Shown: positions 44,841 to 54,299 of the stretch, piece by piece
How positions within the stretch are numbered: the stretch's first letter is position 1
How the letters are laid out: each line of letters begins with the position of its first letter
Source of the DNA: Bacillota bacterium
Lineage (GTDB): Bacteria > Bacillota_A > Clostridia > Tissierellales > Peptoniphilaceae
Length of the DNA stretch: 64,000 bases
Direction: 5' to 3'
NCBI GenBank assembly: GCA_023443045.1
Contig: JAEZWK010000033.1
Coordinates: 60,128 to 124,127, forward strand
Notes under the pieces: generated by a model
Told to the model about the DNA's origin: nothing
The model's database searches: none
Seen by the model: only the letters and a program-made list of their open reading frames with translations
Translations under genes and position numbers: made by a program

Positions 44841-45416
44841 ATGCTTAATTTTATAATTAAATTTGTAGCCAAATTAATGTTTAAAATAAAGATTTATAAT
44901 AAAGAAACTCTAGAACAAACAACTCAACCCTATATTATTTGTGCAAATCATATCAGTTTTTGGGATTCTATAATTTTATATCTATTTCTAGATAAAGATA
45001 TATATTTTATCGGAAAACAAGAACTATTTAAAAATCCGATATTAAACAAAATATTAACAAATAGAAATGTTATACCAATAAACAGAGAAAAACCTTCTTT
45101 ATCGACAATGAAACAATGCTTAAATGTTTTAACGAGTTCTAAAATTTTAGGAATATTTCCACAAGGCACAAGAAATGTGCCTCTATCCTCTGAAAATATA
45201 AAAAATGGAATTTGTTTTTTTGCATATTCAACAAATTCTCCTGTAATTCCAATATTTATAGATGCTGATTATAAATTTAGATCTAATGTTAATATATTTA
45301 TAGGTGATCCTATATACTCAGAAGATAAAGGAAATAAAAAAGAAAATTTTAATTATCTTAGTAATGAAATATATAATTCTTTAATTAATTTAAAGAATAA
45401 AAAGGAGAAACAATAA
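44841..45416 (+). CDS. plsC: 1-acyl-sn-glycerol-3-phosphate acyltransferase
   Basis: 191 aa membrane-associated acyltransferase making phosphatidic acid, the CdsA substrate. Catalytic NHISFWD (NHx4D box) and FPQGTR are visible, plus PINRE between. Start at ATG 44841 with AGAGG upstream; the frame is open 21 bases further up, but that start has no ribosome site. The stop overlaps the ispH start (TAATG). Confidence 0.93.
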   Translation: MLNFIIKFVAKLMFKIKIYNKETLEQTTQPYIICANHISFWDSIILYLFLDKDIYFIGKQELFKNPILNKILTNRNVIPINREKPSLSTMKQCLNVLTSSKILGIFPQGTRNVPLSSENIKNGICFFAYSTNSPVIPIFIDADYKFRSNVNIFIGDPIYSEDKGNKKENFNYLSNEIYNSLINLKNKKEKQ

Positions 45417-47704
45417 TGAAAGTAATAGTAGCAGAAAATCTAGGCTTTTGTTTTGGTGTTAAAAGAGCATATAATTTAGCAATAAAAAATTCTAAGAATT
45501 CTGCTATAATGGGAATGTTAGTTCATAATGATGAAGTACAAAACAACTTATATAATTTTGGGATTAAACAATATACAGATGATATAGATACAAGTAACTT
45601 AATTTTAAGAAGTCATGGAACTGTTTTAGAAGAGAGAAAGAAATTAGAAAAAAACTATAACTTAATAGATACTACATGTCCAGTATTAATAAATATATAT
45701 AAAAAAATGAAGGAAAAGGAAAATGATGGTTATATCACATATATAATTGGTGATCCAAATCATCCAGAAGTTATAGCTACTAAATCTTACTTAACAAAAT
45801 GTGAAATTATATATAATGAAGAAGATGTAAATAAAATAGATCTTAGCAAAAATATATATATTACAACACAAACAACCTTAAACGAAAATAAATTCAAGAC
45901 TATTAATAAATTAATAAATGATTTCTTAAAGATAAACAACTATGAAAAAAATATAATCATTGAAAATACAATTTGTAATGCATCAGAGCTTAGAAGGCAA
46001 TCATTATACGATTTGATGATGAAATGTGAATATATAATTCTATTAGGAGACCAAAAATCGAATAACACAAAAGAACTTGAAAAAATATTAATTAAAAATA
46101 ATTTTAAATATTCTTTTGTAAATAATATATTTTCTATTGATTTTTCTGAGATAAAAAGGTATAATATAATTGGAATATCCGCTGGAGCATCGACTCCAGA
46201 ATGGATTATCAAGGAGGCTGTTACAGTGTTAAATGATTTAGAAAAACAAAATGTAGTTAATGAAAAAGAAAGCATCAATGTTTCTGATGCTCAGGTAGAA
46301 ATGAATCAGAATATTCCTAATTCGATTCACAATGGAAATCCGATGAGTAATTCTCTGAATGCAGAAGTTTCTACAGAAACAAAAGCAAACAATACCAATA
46401 CTTCTAGTAAACTATCTGAGACGGAAACTGTAAATGATTCAAATAATAAGAAAGCTACTTTTGGAGCTGATACAGTTGTCCCAGATGAAAAAGATCAGAA
46501 TGAAATGATGCAAATTATTGAGGATACCTTCACAAGAATTCGTAGAGGTCAAATCGTAAATGGAACTGTTTTATATGTTACAGAAAGTCAGATTATGGTT
46601 AATATTAATTATAGAGCTGACGGTATTATTGACAGAGACGAATTACCTGAAAATATTACAGATCCTAGACAACACTATAAAGCAGGCGATAATATCGAAG
46701 TTTATATCGTAAAAATTGATGACGGTGAAGGAAATGTTGTTTTAAGTTTAAGAAGAATTAAGGATGTAAATTCTTGGAATGAATTAGAAGAAAAATTTAA
46801 TTCCAAAGAAATTTTAAAAGTTAATGTTCTTGAAGAAACTAAGGGCGGTTTAATTGTTGAATATAATGGAGCAAAAGCATTTATGCCAGCAAGCCATGCA
46901 TATGATCATTTTAGAAAAGATCTTTCTGGTTTAGTTGGACAAACTGTTGATGCAGAACTCATCGATTTTGACAAATCAAAAAGACGCGCAATTTTTAGTA
47001 GAAGAGAGTTAGAAAGAAATAGAATTAAAAAAGAAAAAGATGAATTTTGGAATAATATTCACGAAGGAGATTTAAGAAAAGGAACCGTACAGAGATTAAC
47101 TAATTTCGGTGCATTTGTAGATATCGGAGGAATGGATGCTTTAATTCATGTTTCTGATATTTCATGGGATAGAATTAGAGATCCTAAGGAAAAACTTAAA
47201 GTTGGTGATGAAGTTGAGGCCATCGTTCTTAAGTTAGATAGAGAAAACGAAAAGGTTTCTTTAGGAATTAAGCAAAAAACTGTTGAACCATGGAAATTAT
47301 TTGTGGAAAATAATAAAGTTGGAGATATAGTTACTGGAACTGTTGTAAATATGCCAGATTTTGGAGCATTTGTAAGATTAAAAGAAGGTGTTGATGGACT
47401 TATTCACATTTCTCAAATTTGTAGAGAACATATTGAAAAACCATCAGATATCTTAAATATTGGTCAAGAAGTAGAAGCTAAGATCGTTGATATAAAAGAT
47501 GATAGAAAAATCTCACTAAGTATGAAAGCTTTGTTAGAGCCAGTTGTTGAGGAAAAAAGACCAAGAAGAGAGAGGGCTCCAAAAAAAGAGATCGAAAAAG
47601 AAGAAATTGAAATAGAAGATACAACTCCTATTGACAATCCTCTAATCGATAATGATATTCTTAGTGAATTAAAGAAAATGGCTCAAGAATCTTCAGAAAA
47701 TTAA
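45416..47704 (+). CDS. ispH: IspH (HMBPP reductase) fused to S1 RNA-binding domains
   Basis: 762 aa fusion. Residues 1-278 are IspH, the last MEP-pathway enzyme that yields IPP and DMAPP: iron-sulfur ligand Cys in GFCFGVKRA, then DTTCPV and TICNAS; substrate residues VHNDEV, RSHGT, NHPEV, TTQTT and SAGAS are all present. A variable Asn/Ser/Thr/Glu linker (about 280-370) leads to four S1 domains (from about 375 to 705), the last two closest to ribosomal protein S1, then a basic/acidic tail. The same fusion occurs across Clostridia, so it is not an assembly artefact. It probably combines an S1-like translation factor with an isoprenoid enzyme. Confidence 0.95.
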   Translation: MKVIVAENLGFCFGVKRAYNLAIKNSKNSAIMGMLVHNDEVQNNLYNFGIKQYTDDIDTSNLILRSHGTVLEERKKLEKNYNLIDTTCPVLINIYKKMKEKENDGYITYIIGDPNHPEVIATKSYLTKCEIIYNEEDVNKIDLSKNIYITTQTTLNENKFKTINKLINDFLKINNYEKNIIIENTICNASELRRQSLYDLMMKCEYIILLGDQKSNNTKELEKILIKNNFKYSFVNNIFSIDFSEIKRYNIIGISAGASTPEWIIKEAVTVLNDLEKQNVVNEKESINVSDAQVEMNQNIPNSIHNGNPMSNSLNAEVSTETKANNTNTSSKLSETETVNDSNNKKATFGADTVVPDEKDQNEMMQIIEDTFTRIRRGQIVNGTVLYVTESQIMVNINYRADGIIDRDELPENITDPRQHYKAGDNIEVYIVKIDDGEGNVVLSLRRIKDVNSWNELEEKFNSKEILKVNVLEETKGGLIVEYNGAKAFMPASHAYDHFRKDLSGLVGQTVDAELIDFDKSKRRAIFSRRELERNRIKKEKDEFWNNIHEGDLRKGTVQRLTNFGAFVDIGGMDALIHVSDISWDRIRDPKEKLKVGDEVEAIVLKLDRENEKVSLGIKQKTVEPWKLFVENNKVGDIVTGTVVNMPDFGAFVRLKEGVDGLIHISQICREHIEKPSDILNIGQEVEAKIVDIKDDRKISLSMKALLEPVVEEKRPRRERAPKKEIEKEEIEIEDTTPIDNPLIDNDILSELKKMAQESSEN

Positions 47705-47710
47705 AAATAA

Positions 47711-47738
47711 TAAGCTGCCTCTAATGGCAGCTTAATTT
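47711..47738 (+). terminator. Hairpin after ispH-rpsA, weak terminator
   Basis: AAGCTGCC (47712-47719) pairs with GGCAGCTT (47726-47733) across TCTAAT. The following sequence (AATTTAA) is only partly T-rich, so termination is probably incomplete and miaB may be reached by read-through. Confidence 0.6.
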
Positions 47739-47753
47739 AATATAGGTGGTAAT

Positions 47754-49064
47754 TTGAATAATACGTATTATATAAAAACTTATGGTTGTCAGATGAATGA
47801 ACATGATTCAGAAATAATGTCATTCACTCTTGAAAAAATGGGGTATACTCCAGCTGAGAATTTAGAAGATGCAAAGATAATTATTTTTAATACATGTGCT
47901 ATAAGACAAAATGCCGAAAATAAAATTTATGGTAATTTGGGTTGGTTAAAAGGTGATAAAAAATTCAGCGATAGAATTATTTGTGTTTCAGGTTGTATGA
48001 TGCAATCACCTGAAATTAGACAAAAAATTCTTGGTATGTTTCCAAATGTAAGTATAATTTTCGGTACTCATAATATTGATAAGTTGGATCTATACATTAA
48101 TCAATATATTAGAACCGGCCATACAATTGTAGATATTCAAGAAGAAAACACATACATTGATCAAACTTTTGAAGCAATTAGACCATATAAATTTAAATCT
48201 TTTGTAAATATTACCTATGGGTGTAATAATTATTGCAGTTATTGTATTGTTCCATATACAAGAGGAAAGGAACGTTCTAGAACTTTACAAAGCATTGTTT
48301 CAGAGGTTGAATATTTAGTAAATGATGGTGTTAGAGAAATTACTCTTTTAGGACAAAATGTAAATTCATACGGAAAGAGTCTTAAAGATGGAACTACATT
48401 TGCTAAATTACTTCAGGAATTAAATAAGATACGTCTACTAAAAAGAATTAGATTTATGACTCCACATCCAAGAGATGTTTCTGATGAATTTATAGATTGT
48501 TATGCTTCATTAGAGAAATTAATGCCACAATTGCATTTACCAGCGCAATCTGGATCAAATAAAGTATTGAAGGATATGAGAAGAAGCTATTCTATTGAAA
48601 AGTATTATGAGATAGTAGATAAACTAAAGGAAAAAAGACCAGATATATCTTTAAGCACAGATATAATAGTGGGTTTTCCTACTGAAACTGAAGAAGACTT
48701 TGAAGATACTATTAAACTTGTTAAAAGAGTTAAATTTGATAGTGCCTTTACTTTTATTTTTTCGCCAAGGCCAAATACTCCAGCTGCAAAATTAGGAGTT
48801 TTAGATGAATCTATTGTAAAACCACGCTTCAATAGATTAATCGACACAATGAATAATATTCAACTTAACAAACATTCTTCTTCTATAGATACAGTTACAG
48901 AAGTTTTGGTAGAAAAATTTGACGAAAAAACTTCTAAATCAGAGGGAAGAGATCCATATGGTAGATTAATTATCTTCCCCGGTACAAAAGATGATATTGG
49001 ACAATTTTTAAAAGTAAAAATAGATTCTGTAAATACTTTTACAAGTTTTGGAAGCAGGTGTTAA
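47754..49064 (+). CDS. miaB: tRNA-2-methylthio-N6-dimethylallyladenosine synthase
   Basis: Radical-SAM methylthiotransferase acting on i6A37 made by MiaA (53352-54299). 436 aa. First iron-sulfur cluster Cys in YGCQMNE, NTCAIRQNAE and SGCMMQ; radical-SAM triad in YGCNNYCSYCIVPYTRG; a TRAM domain at the C-terminus. The start is TTG 47754 with AGGTGG five bases upstream. Heads the miaB-mutS-mutL-miaA series. Confidence 0.95.
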   Translation: MNNTYYIKTYGCQMNEHDSEIMSFTLEKMGYTPAENLEDAKIIIFNTCAIRQNAENKIYGNLGWLKGDKKFSDRIICVSGCMMQSPEIRQKILGMFPNVSIIFGTHNIDKLDLYINQYIRTGHTIVDIQEENTYIDQTFEAIRPYKFKSFVNITYGCNNYCSYCIVPYTRGKERSRTLQSIVSEVEYLVNDGVREITLLGQNVNSYGKSLKDGTTFAKLLQELNKIRLLKRIRFMTPHPRDVSDEFIDCYASLEKLMPQLHLPAQSGSNKVLKDMRRSYSIEKYYEIVDKLKEKRPDISLSTDIIVGFPTETEEDFEDTIKLVKRVKFDSAFTFIFSPRPNTPAAKLGVLDESIVKPRFNRLIDTMNNIQLNKHSSSIDTVTEVLVEKFDEKTSKSEGRDPYGRLIIFPGTKDDIGQFLKVKIDSVNTFTSFGSRC

Positions 49065-49065
49065 T

Positions 49066-51606
49066 TTGATTACATTTAATGATATCACTTATAATAGCTT
49101 AACTCCAATGATGAAACAATATTATGATATTAAAATTAAATCACAAGATCACATTTTATTTTATCGCTTAGGTGATTTTTATGAAATGTTCTTTGATGAT
49201 GCTATTTTAGTTTCAAAATTACTAAATCTTACTCTAACACAAAGAGAATGTGGTTTATCCGAAAAGGCTCCTATGTGTGGAGTACCATATCATGCATCTA
49301 AAAATTATATTGCTAGATTATTAGACGAAGGTTATTCTATTGCAATATGTGAACAATTAGAAGATGCCTCACAATCAAAATCTTTGGTTAAGCGTGATAT
49401 TATAAAAATAATAACACCAGGCACTATAATAGATGATGATTTACTGACTAGTTCTGACAATAATTTTATATTGTCAGTTTTTGAATGTTTAGATTTATTT
49501 TATATATCTTATCTAGATATATCTGTTGGAGAAGTTTTTGTATTAGATTATAAAATTTCTAGTATAGATAAGGTTTTTGATATTATATATAATGTTAATC
49601 CAAAAGAGATATTAACAAATAGTGAACATATTCATGAACAATTATCTCTAGAAACTCTGCAAACTAAATATATTAAAGATACTAATAGCGATGACTATAT
49701 AAATATATTTCTATCCAAATTGAATGCTTCTATAAAGAAAAACGATATTTTTTCTGTTAACCTTATTATTCAATATTTAATTCAAAATAAATTAGACTTT
49801 AGAAATCACATAAAAGTAATTAATATTATCAATGAAAATAAATATATGATTTTGGATAGAAGTGTTATAAAAAATCTAGAAATATATGAGACTCTTAAGG
49901 GTGAAAAGAAGGGGAGTTTATTAGATGTTATAGATAACACAAGTACTTCTTTTGGCTCACGTTTATTAAAGCATTTTTTAAGATATCCATTATTAGATCA
50001 AAATGAAATTAATAATAGATTAAATGATGTAGAGATATTTAAATCCAATTATATTATTTCACAAGAAATTTCTAAACTACTAAAAGATTTTCCTGATTTA
50101 GAAAGACTAAATAATAAAATTATGAATCATGATCTAAGTATTAATGAAATTCTGGTTATCAAAAATACTTTACAATTAATACCTACATTGATCAATAAAT
50201 TTAAGGAAATAAACTATTGTTCAGAAATTAATGAAGATAATAAATACATGGATATTATAAAAAATATAGAGGAAATTATTAATGATAATTTTGAAGAAGA
50301 TAATAGAGTTATAAAACCAGGTATTTCTGAAAAATATGATGAACTATATAATATAGTTAAGGATTCAACAAAAATATTATTATCGTATGAAGAAGACTTA
50401 AAGTTACAACATAACACAAAAAATCTTCGCATAAAATATAATAATATGATTGGTTATTTTATAGAAGTTAGTAAACTACAAAGTCAAAAAGTTGTTAATC
50501 ATTTAGAAAAAATTCAATCTCTTAAAAATGTAGAACGTTTTACTTCAGAAAGATTAAAGGAAATTGAGCAAAAAATTATATATTCTGATAAATTATTAGA
50601 AACTGTCCAAAATCAATTAATACAAGATTTAATCGATAATTTATCCAAACATTCCGAATATATAAAAAGAATTATAAAAATCATTTCTTATGTAGATGTA
50701 ATAATTTCGTTTTCCATAAGTGCTACAAAATATAAATATAATAAACCAATACTTGGTAACGAAAGAAAAATTATAATCACAAATGGAAGACATCCAGTTG
50801 TGGAGAGATTTTTATCTTCACAATCATATATAAAAAATGATACAGAGTTTACATTTGATAAAAATATATGCATTTTGACAGGTCCTAACATGAGTGGTAA
50901 ATCGACTTATATGAGACAAATTGCAATAATACAAATTATGGCTCAAATAGGTTCATTTGTTTCAGCAGATAATTGTACGACATATATTTTTGATCATATA
51001 TTTACACGTATCGGAGCTAGTGATTCAATCCATACAGGTGAATCTACATTTATGCTTGAGATGAACGAGGTTAATAATATCTTAAACAATATAACTGATA
51101 ATTCACTGGTTATTTTAGATGAAATAGGAAGAGGCACTAGTACATTTGATGGTATGAGTATAGCTTTATCAATTATAAAATATCTTTCTTCTACTACTAA
51201 AGCAATTGTACTATTGTCAACACACTATCATGAATTATCATTGTTCTTGAATGATTACTCGAATATTATTTTTAAAACTTTAGAGATAAAAGAGTCTGGA
51301 GAAAAAATATTATTTTTAAGGAAGATAATAGATGGAGTAGCAGATAAAAGTTATGGTATACATGTTGCTAAATTAGCTGGTATAAATGAAATAATAATTA
51401 GAGATGCTTTTTCTTATTTAGATCTTCTTGAAAAAAATAAAATTTCTTTTACAAATAGTGATTCAAAAAATATTGAAAGTACAAAAAATAATAATAACAT
51501 AAATTCTATAAACCTTATAAAGAATATTGATATAAATAATTTAACTCCATTAGAAGCAATGAATATTTTATCTAAATTAATTCAGGAAATAAAAGAATAT
51601 GAATAA
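49066..51606 (+). CDS. mutS: DNA mismatch repair protein MutS
   Basis: 846 aa. The N-terminal mismatch-reading FYEMF (Phe-x-Glu) is intact, followed by connector, lever and clamp domains, and the ATPase with TGPNMSGKST (Walker A), DEIGRGTSTFDG (Walker B) and STHYHEL. The start is TTG 49066 with AGGTG five bases upstream, one base after the miaB stop; the same AGGTG-to-TTG layout is used by miaB. The C-terminus overlaps mutL by 8 bases. Confidence 0.95.
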   Translation: MITFNDITYNSLTPMMKQYYDIKIKSQDHILFYRLGDFYEMFFDDAILVSKLLNLTLTQRECGLSEKAPMCGVPYHASKNYIARLLDEGYSIAICEQLEDASQSKSLVKRDIIKIITPGTIIDDDLLTSSDNNFILSVFECLDLFYISYLDISVGEVFVLDYKISSIDKVFDIIYNVNPKEILTNSEHIHEQLSLETLQTKYIKDTNSDDYINIFLSKLNASIKKNDIFSVNLIIQYLIQNKLDFRNHIKVINIINENKYMILDRSVIKNLEIYETLKGEKKGSLLDVIDNTSTSFGSRLLKHFLRYPLLDQNEINNRLNDVEIFKSNYIISQEISKLLKDFPDLERLNNKIMNHDLSINEILVIKNTLQLIPTLINKFKEINYCSEINEDNKYMDIIKNIEEIINDNFEEDNRVIKPGISEKYDELYNIVKDSTKILLSYEEDLKLQHNTKNLRIKYNNMIGYFIEVSKLQSQKVVNHLEKIQSLKNVERFTSERLKEIEQKIIYSDKLLETVQNQLIQDLIDNLSKHSEYIKRIIKIISYVDVIISFSISATKYKYNKPILGNERKIIITNGRHPVVERFLSSQSYIKNDTEFTFDKNICILTGPNMSGKSTYMRQIAIIQIMAQIGSFVSADNCTTYIFDHIFTRIGASDSIHTGESTFMLEMNEVNNILNNITDNSLVILDEIGRGTSTFDGMSIALSIIKYLSSTTKAIVLLSTHYHELSLFLNDYSNIIFKTLEIKESGEKILFLRKIIDGVADKSYGIHVAKLAGINEIIIRDAFSYLDLLEKNKISFTNSDSKNIESTKNNNNINSINLIKNIDINNLTPLEAMNILSKLIQEIKEYE

Positions 51607-53365
51607 AATAAAGAAATTACCAAATCATACAATCGAAAGAATTTCTGCAGGAGAAATTGTTACAGAACCTTTTAATATCGTAAAAGAACTTGTGGAGAAT
51701 TCTATTGATGCTAATAGTACAGAAATATCTATTTTTATAGAGAATAACGGATATGAAAGTATAGTTGTAAAAGATAATGGAGATGGCATATTAAAAGAAG
51801 ATCTAATTAATGCTTTTAAAAAAAATTACACATCAAAACTAGAAAATTATGACGATATCTATAATATCAATACGATGGGATTTCGAGGCGAAGCACTTAA
51901 TGCAATTTCTAATGTTTCAGAAGTAGAAATTATCTCTAAATCAAATATAGAAAATGAAGCCTCATCTATAATTTTTAAATTTGGAGACTTTTATTCATTA
52001 GAACCTGCTATTTCTAATAATGGAACAACAGTTATAGTAAATTCTATTTTCAAAAATATGCCGATAAGAAAGGAATTCAATTATAATTTAGGCATAACAT
52101 TATCAAAAATTAAACATTTTATTAGAGCATATGCTATTTTATACAATAACATTAGATTTCAATTATACAATGATAATAATGAAATTATAATAACTAGTGG
52201 ATCATCCTCTGTAAAACAAACAATTAGTGAAATTGATGGTTTAGATGTAGCTAATAATCTTAATTATTTTACTAATAATATATCAGATATAACTTTTGAA
52301 GGTTTTATATCCAATGCATTTATATCTCATAGTGATAGAAATAAAATTAATCTATTCATAAATAACAGAATTGTCTATGATAAAAACTTAATTAAAATTA
52401 TTAACGAAGAATATTCCACAATTTTACCCAATAGACGATTTCCGATAATCTCCATAAATATTATATTACCAAATCATAAAATAGATATAAATGTCCATCC
52501 AAATAAACTAAACGTAAAATATTTAAACGAGTCAAAATTACTTACTTCTCTAAGAGATGTTTTACTAAGTAATATAAAAAACACTACAAAAATAAAGTAT
52601 TCAAATTCAAACGAATCTGAGATAATAAAAGAAAATAACATAAAATATTATGATTTTATTAGTACTGAGAAATCTAATGATCTTATAATCGAAACTAAAA
52701 TAGATGAGAACAATCCATTAAAAACTGAAAAAGATTATACTATAAAATTAATAGACAAAAACGTGATTTTTAAAGAAGAATTTAATTACACAAGTATCTT
52801 ACAAGATCTTGTTAATAATTTTGATATATATAAGAGTATTCTTGTTTTTAAAAATTATGCCATGTTTTATTTAAGTGAGCAATTATTAATTATTGATTTA
52901 AAAAATATGGAGAGTCTAATTTTTGAACATAATTTGAGGAATAATTTAAGTAATAAAAATGCTCAATCAACATTAAATATTTTAGAAATACGTAAAAAAA
53001 TAGATAAAAATGTTATTCTTTTGGTAGAGTGTTTGAATAAAATTGGTTTCGATGTAGAAATTATGAATGATAGCTTAATTTTTAGAGCTATTCCCAGTGA
53101 ATTATCAGATTTGTTTAAATATGAATTTATAGATGAATTATTAGATAAGAATATTCTATTTGATTTAGATTTTTTAAAGAATTTTTTTATACAAAAATAT
53201 ATGGTATTTTTACAAACACAAAAAAAAGATTATCAAACCGCAAATATTAAATCTATATTAGAAAAAGTGTTATTGCTGGATAGATCTTATCTAGAACAAA
53301 ATATTTTTTCATGTATAAAATTAGTAAATTCAGAGGACTTTAAATTATTTTATGAAAAAAAATAA
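51599..53365 (+). CDS. mutL: DNA mismatch repair protein MutL with degenerate endonuclease domain
   Basis: 588 aa. The GHKL ATPase half is well preserved: ELVENSIDAN, DNGDGI, and TMGFRGEALNAIS. The C-terminal dimerisation/endonuclease half is recognisable only by length and pattern. Where the DQHAxxExxxxE metal motif should be (from D433) the sequence reads DLKNMESLIFE. The ACHxSIKA and CPHGRP motifs are likewise not visible near the end (SCIKLVN). This MutL probably cannot nick DNA by the usual mechanism, which is odd for a Firmicute, since these normally lack MutH. Overlaps mutS and miaA. Confidence 0.92.
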   Translation: MNKIKKLPNHTIERISAGEIVTEPFNIVKELVENSIDANSTEISIFIENNGYESIVVKDNGDGILKEDLINAFKKNYTSKLENYDDIYNINTMGFRGEALNAISNVSEVEIISKSNIENEASSIIFKFGDFYSLEPAISNNGTTVIVNSIFKNMPIRKEFNYNLGITLSKIKHFIRAYAILYNNIRFQLYNDNNEIIITSGSSSVKQTISEIDGLDVANNLNYFTNNISDITFEGFISNAFISHSDRNKINLFINNRIVYDKNLIKIINEEYSTILPNRRFPIISINIILPNHKIDINVHPNKLNVKYLNESKLLTSLRDVLLSNIKNTTKIKYSNSNESEIIKENNIKYYDFISTEKSNDLIIETKIDENNPLKTEKDYTIKLIDKNVIFKEEFNYTSILQDLVNNFDIYKSILVFKNYAMFYLSEQLLIIDLKNMESLIFEHNLRNNLSNKNAQSTLNILEIRKKIDKNVILLVECLNKIGFDVEIMNDSLIFRAIPSELSDLFKYEFIDELLDKNILFDLDFLKNFFIQKYMVFLQTQKKDYQTANIKSILEKVLLLDRSYLEQNIFSCIKLVNSEDFKLFYEKK

Positions 53366-54299
53366 ATTAATAATAATTTCAGGACCAACAGGAGTTGGGA
53401 AAACATCGCTATCTATTAAACTTGCAAAAAAACTTAATACAGAAATTATTTCAGCCGATTCTATGCAAATTTACAAAAATATGAATATAGGGACAGCCAA
53501 AATAACTCCACAAGAAACTCAAGGTGTCATTCACCATATGATCGATATTATACGTCCTGATGAAAGTTATTCTGTTGAAATGTATAGAAGGGAAGTTTTT
53601 AAAATACTTGAGAATATTTGGAGTAAAAATAAAATTCCCATAATTTGTGGCGGAACACCTATGTATATACAATCTATTTTATATAATTTAAACTTTTCAG
53701 AACATTCCACAAATTCTGCTGTAAAAAATAAGATAGAAGAAGAAAGAAAAAAAGATAATTTGTGGGATTTTAATATATTAAATTATATAGATCCAGAAAT
53801 GTTTAATAAAATTAGTAGAAATGATCACAAAAGAATAGCAAGAGCTATAGAGTATTTTATCTGTACCAATACAAAATATTCATCTAAAGAATATAATTTT
53901 CTAAATAAAAATACAGAATTTGATTGGACCCTTTATTTTTTAAATATGAATAGAAGCAGTTTATATCAAATTATAGATAAAAGAGTAGATAAAATGGTAG
54001 AAGAAGGATTAATAGATGAGGTAAATCATTTATTACAATTATATAATACCGAGGATAACTTACAATCATTACAAGCAATCGGCTACAAAGAATTGATACA
54101 ATATCTTAATAACGAAATAGATTTAAATTCTGCAATTAATTTAATAAAGAAACGATCAAGAAATTATGCAAAACGTCAAATGACTTGGTTTAGACGTGAT
54201 AAAAATGCTTTTCTTGTACCTGTCGATTTATTTTCGCAAGAAATAATCTTAGACACAATAATTAATAATCTTAACCTGGAGGAAGCATGTACAATATAA
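53352..54299 (+). CDS. miaA: tRNA dimethylallyltransferase
   Basis: Transfers the dimethylallyl group from DMAPP to A37 of tRNAs reading UNN codons; the product is used by MiaB. 315 aa. P-loop SGPTGVGKTSL, ISADSMQIYKNMNIGTAK, and the tRNA-binding QAIGYKELIQYL and KRSRNYAKRQMTWFRRD are present. Overlaps mutL by 14 bases. hfq, which often follows miaA, is absent. Confidence 0.95.
   Translation: MKKNKLIIISGPTGVGKTSLSIKLAKKLNTEIISADSMQIYKNMNIGTAKITPQETQGVIHHMIDIIRPDESYSVEMYRREVFKILENIWSKNKIPIICGGTPMYIQSILYNLNFSEHSTNSAVKNKIEEERKKDNLWDFNILNYIDPEMFNKISRNDHKRIARAIEYFICTNTKYSSKEYNFLNKNTEFDWTLYFLNMNRSSLYQIIDKRVDKMVEEGLIDEVNHLLQLYNTEDNLQSLQAIGYKELIQYLNNEIDLNSAINLIKKRSRNYAKRQMTWFRRDKNAFLVPVDLFSQEIILDTIINNLNLEEACTI

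Noticed and set aside
45416..47704. IspH-S1 as an assembly fusion of two genes
   Set aside because: The frame is continuous through the linker, and the same fusion is known from many Clostridia.
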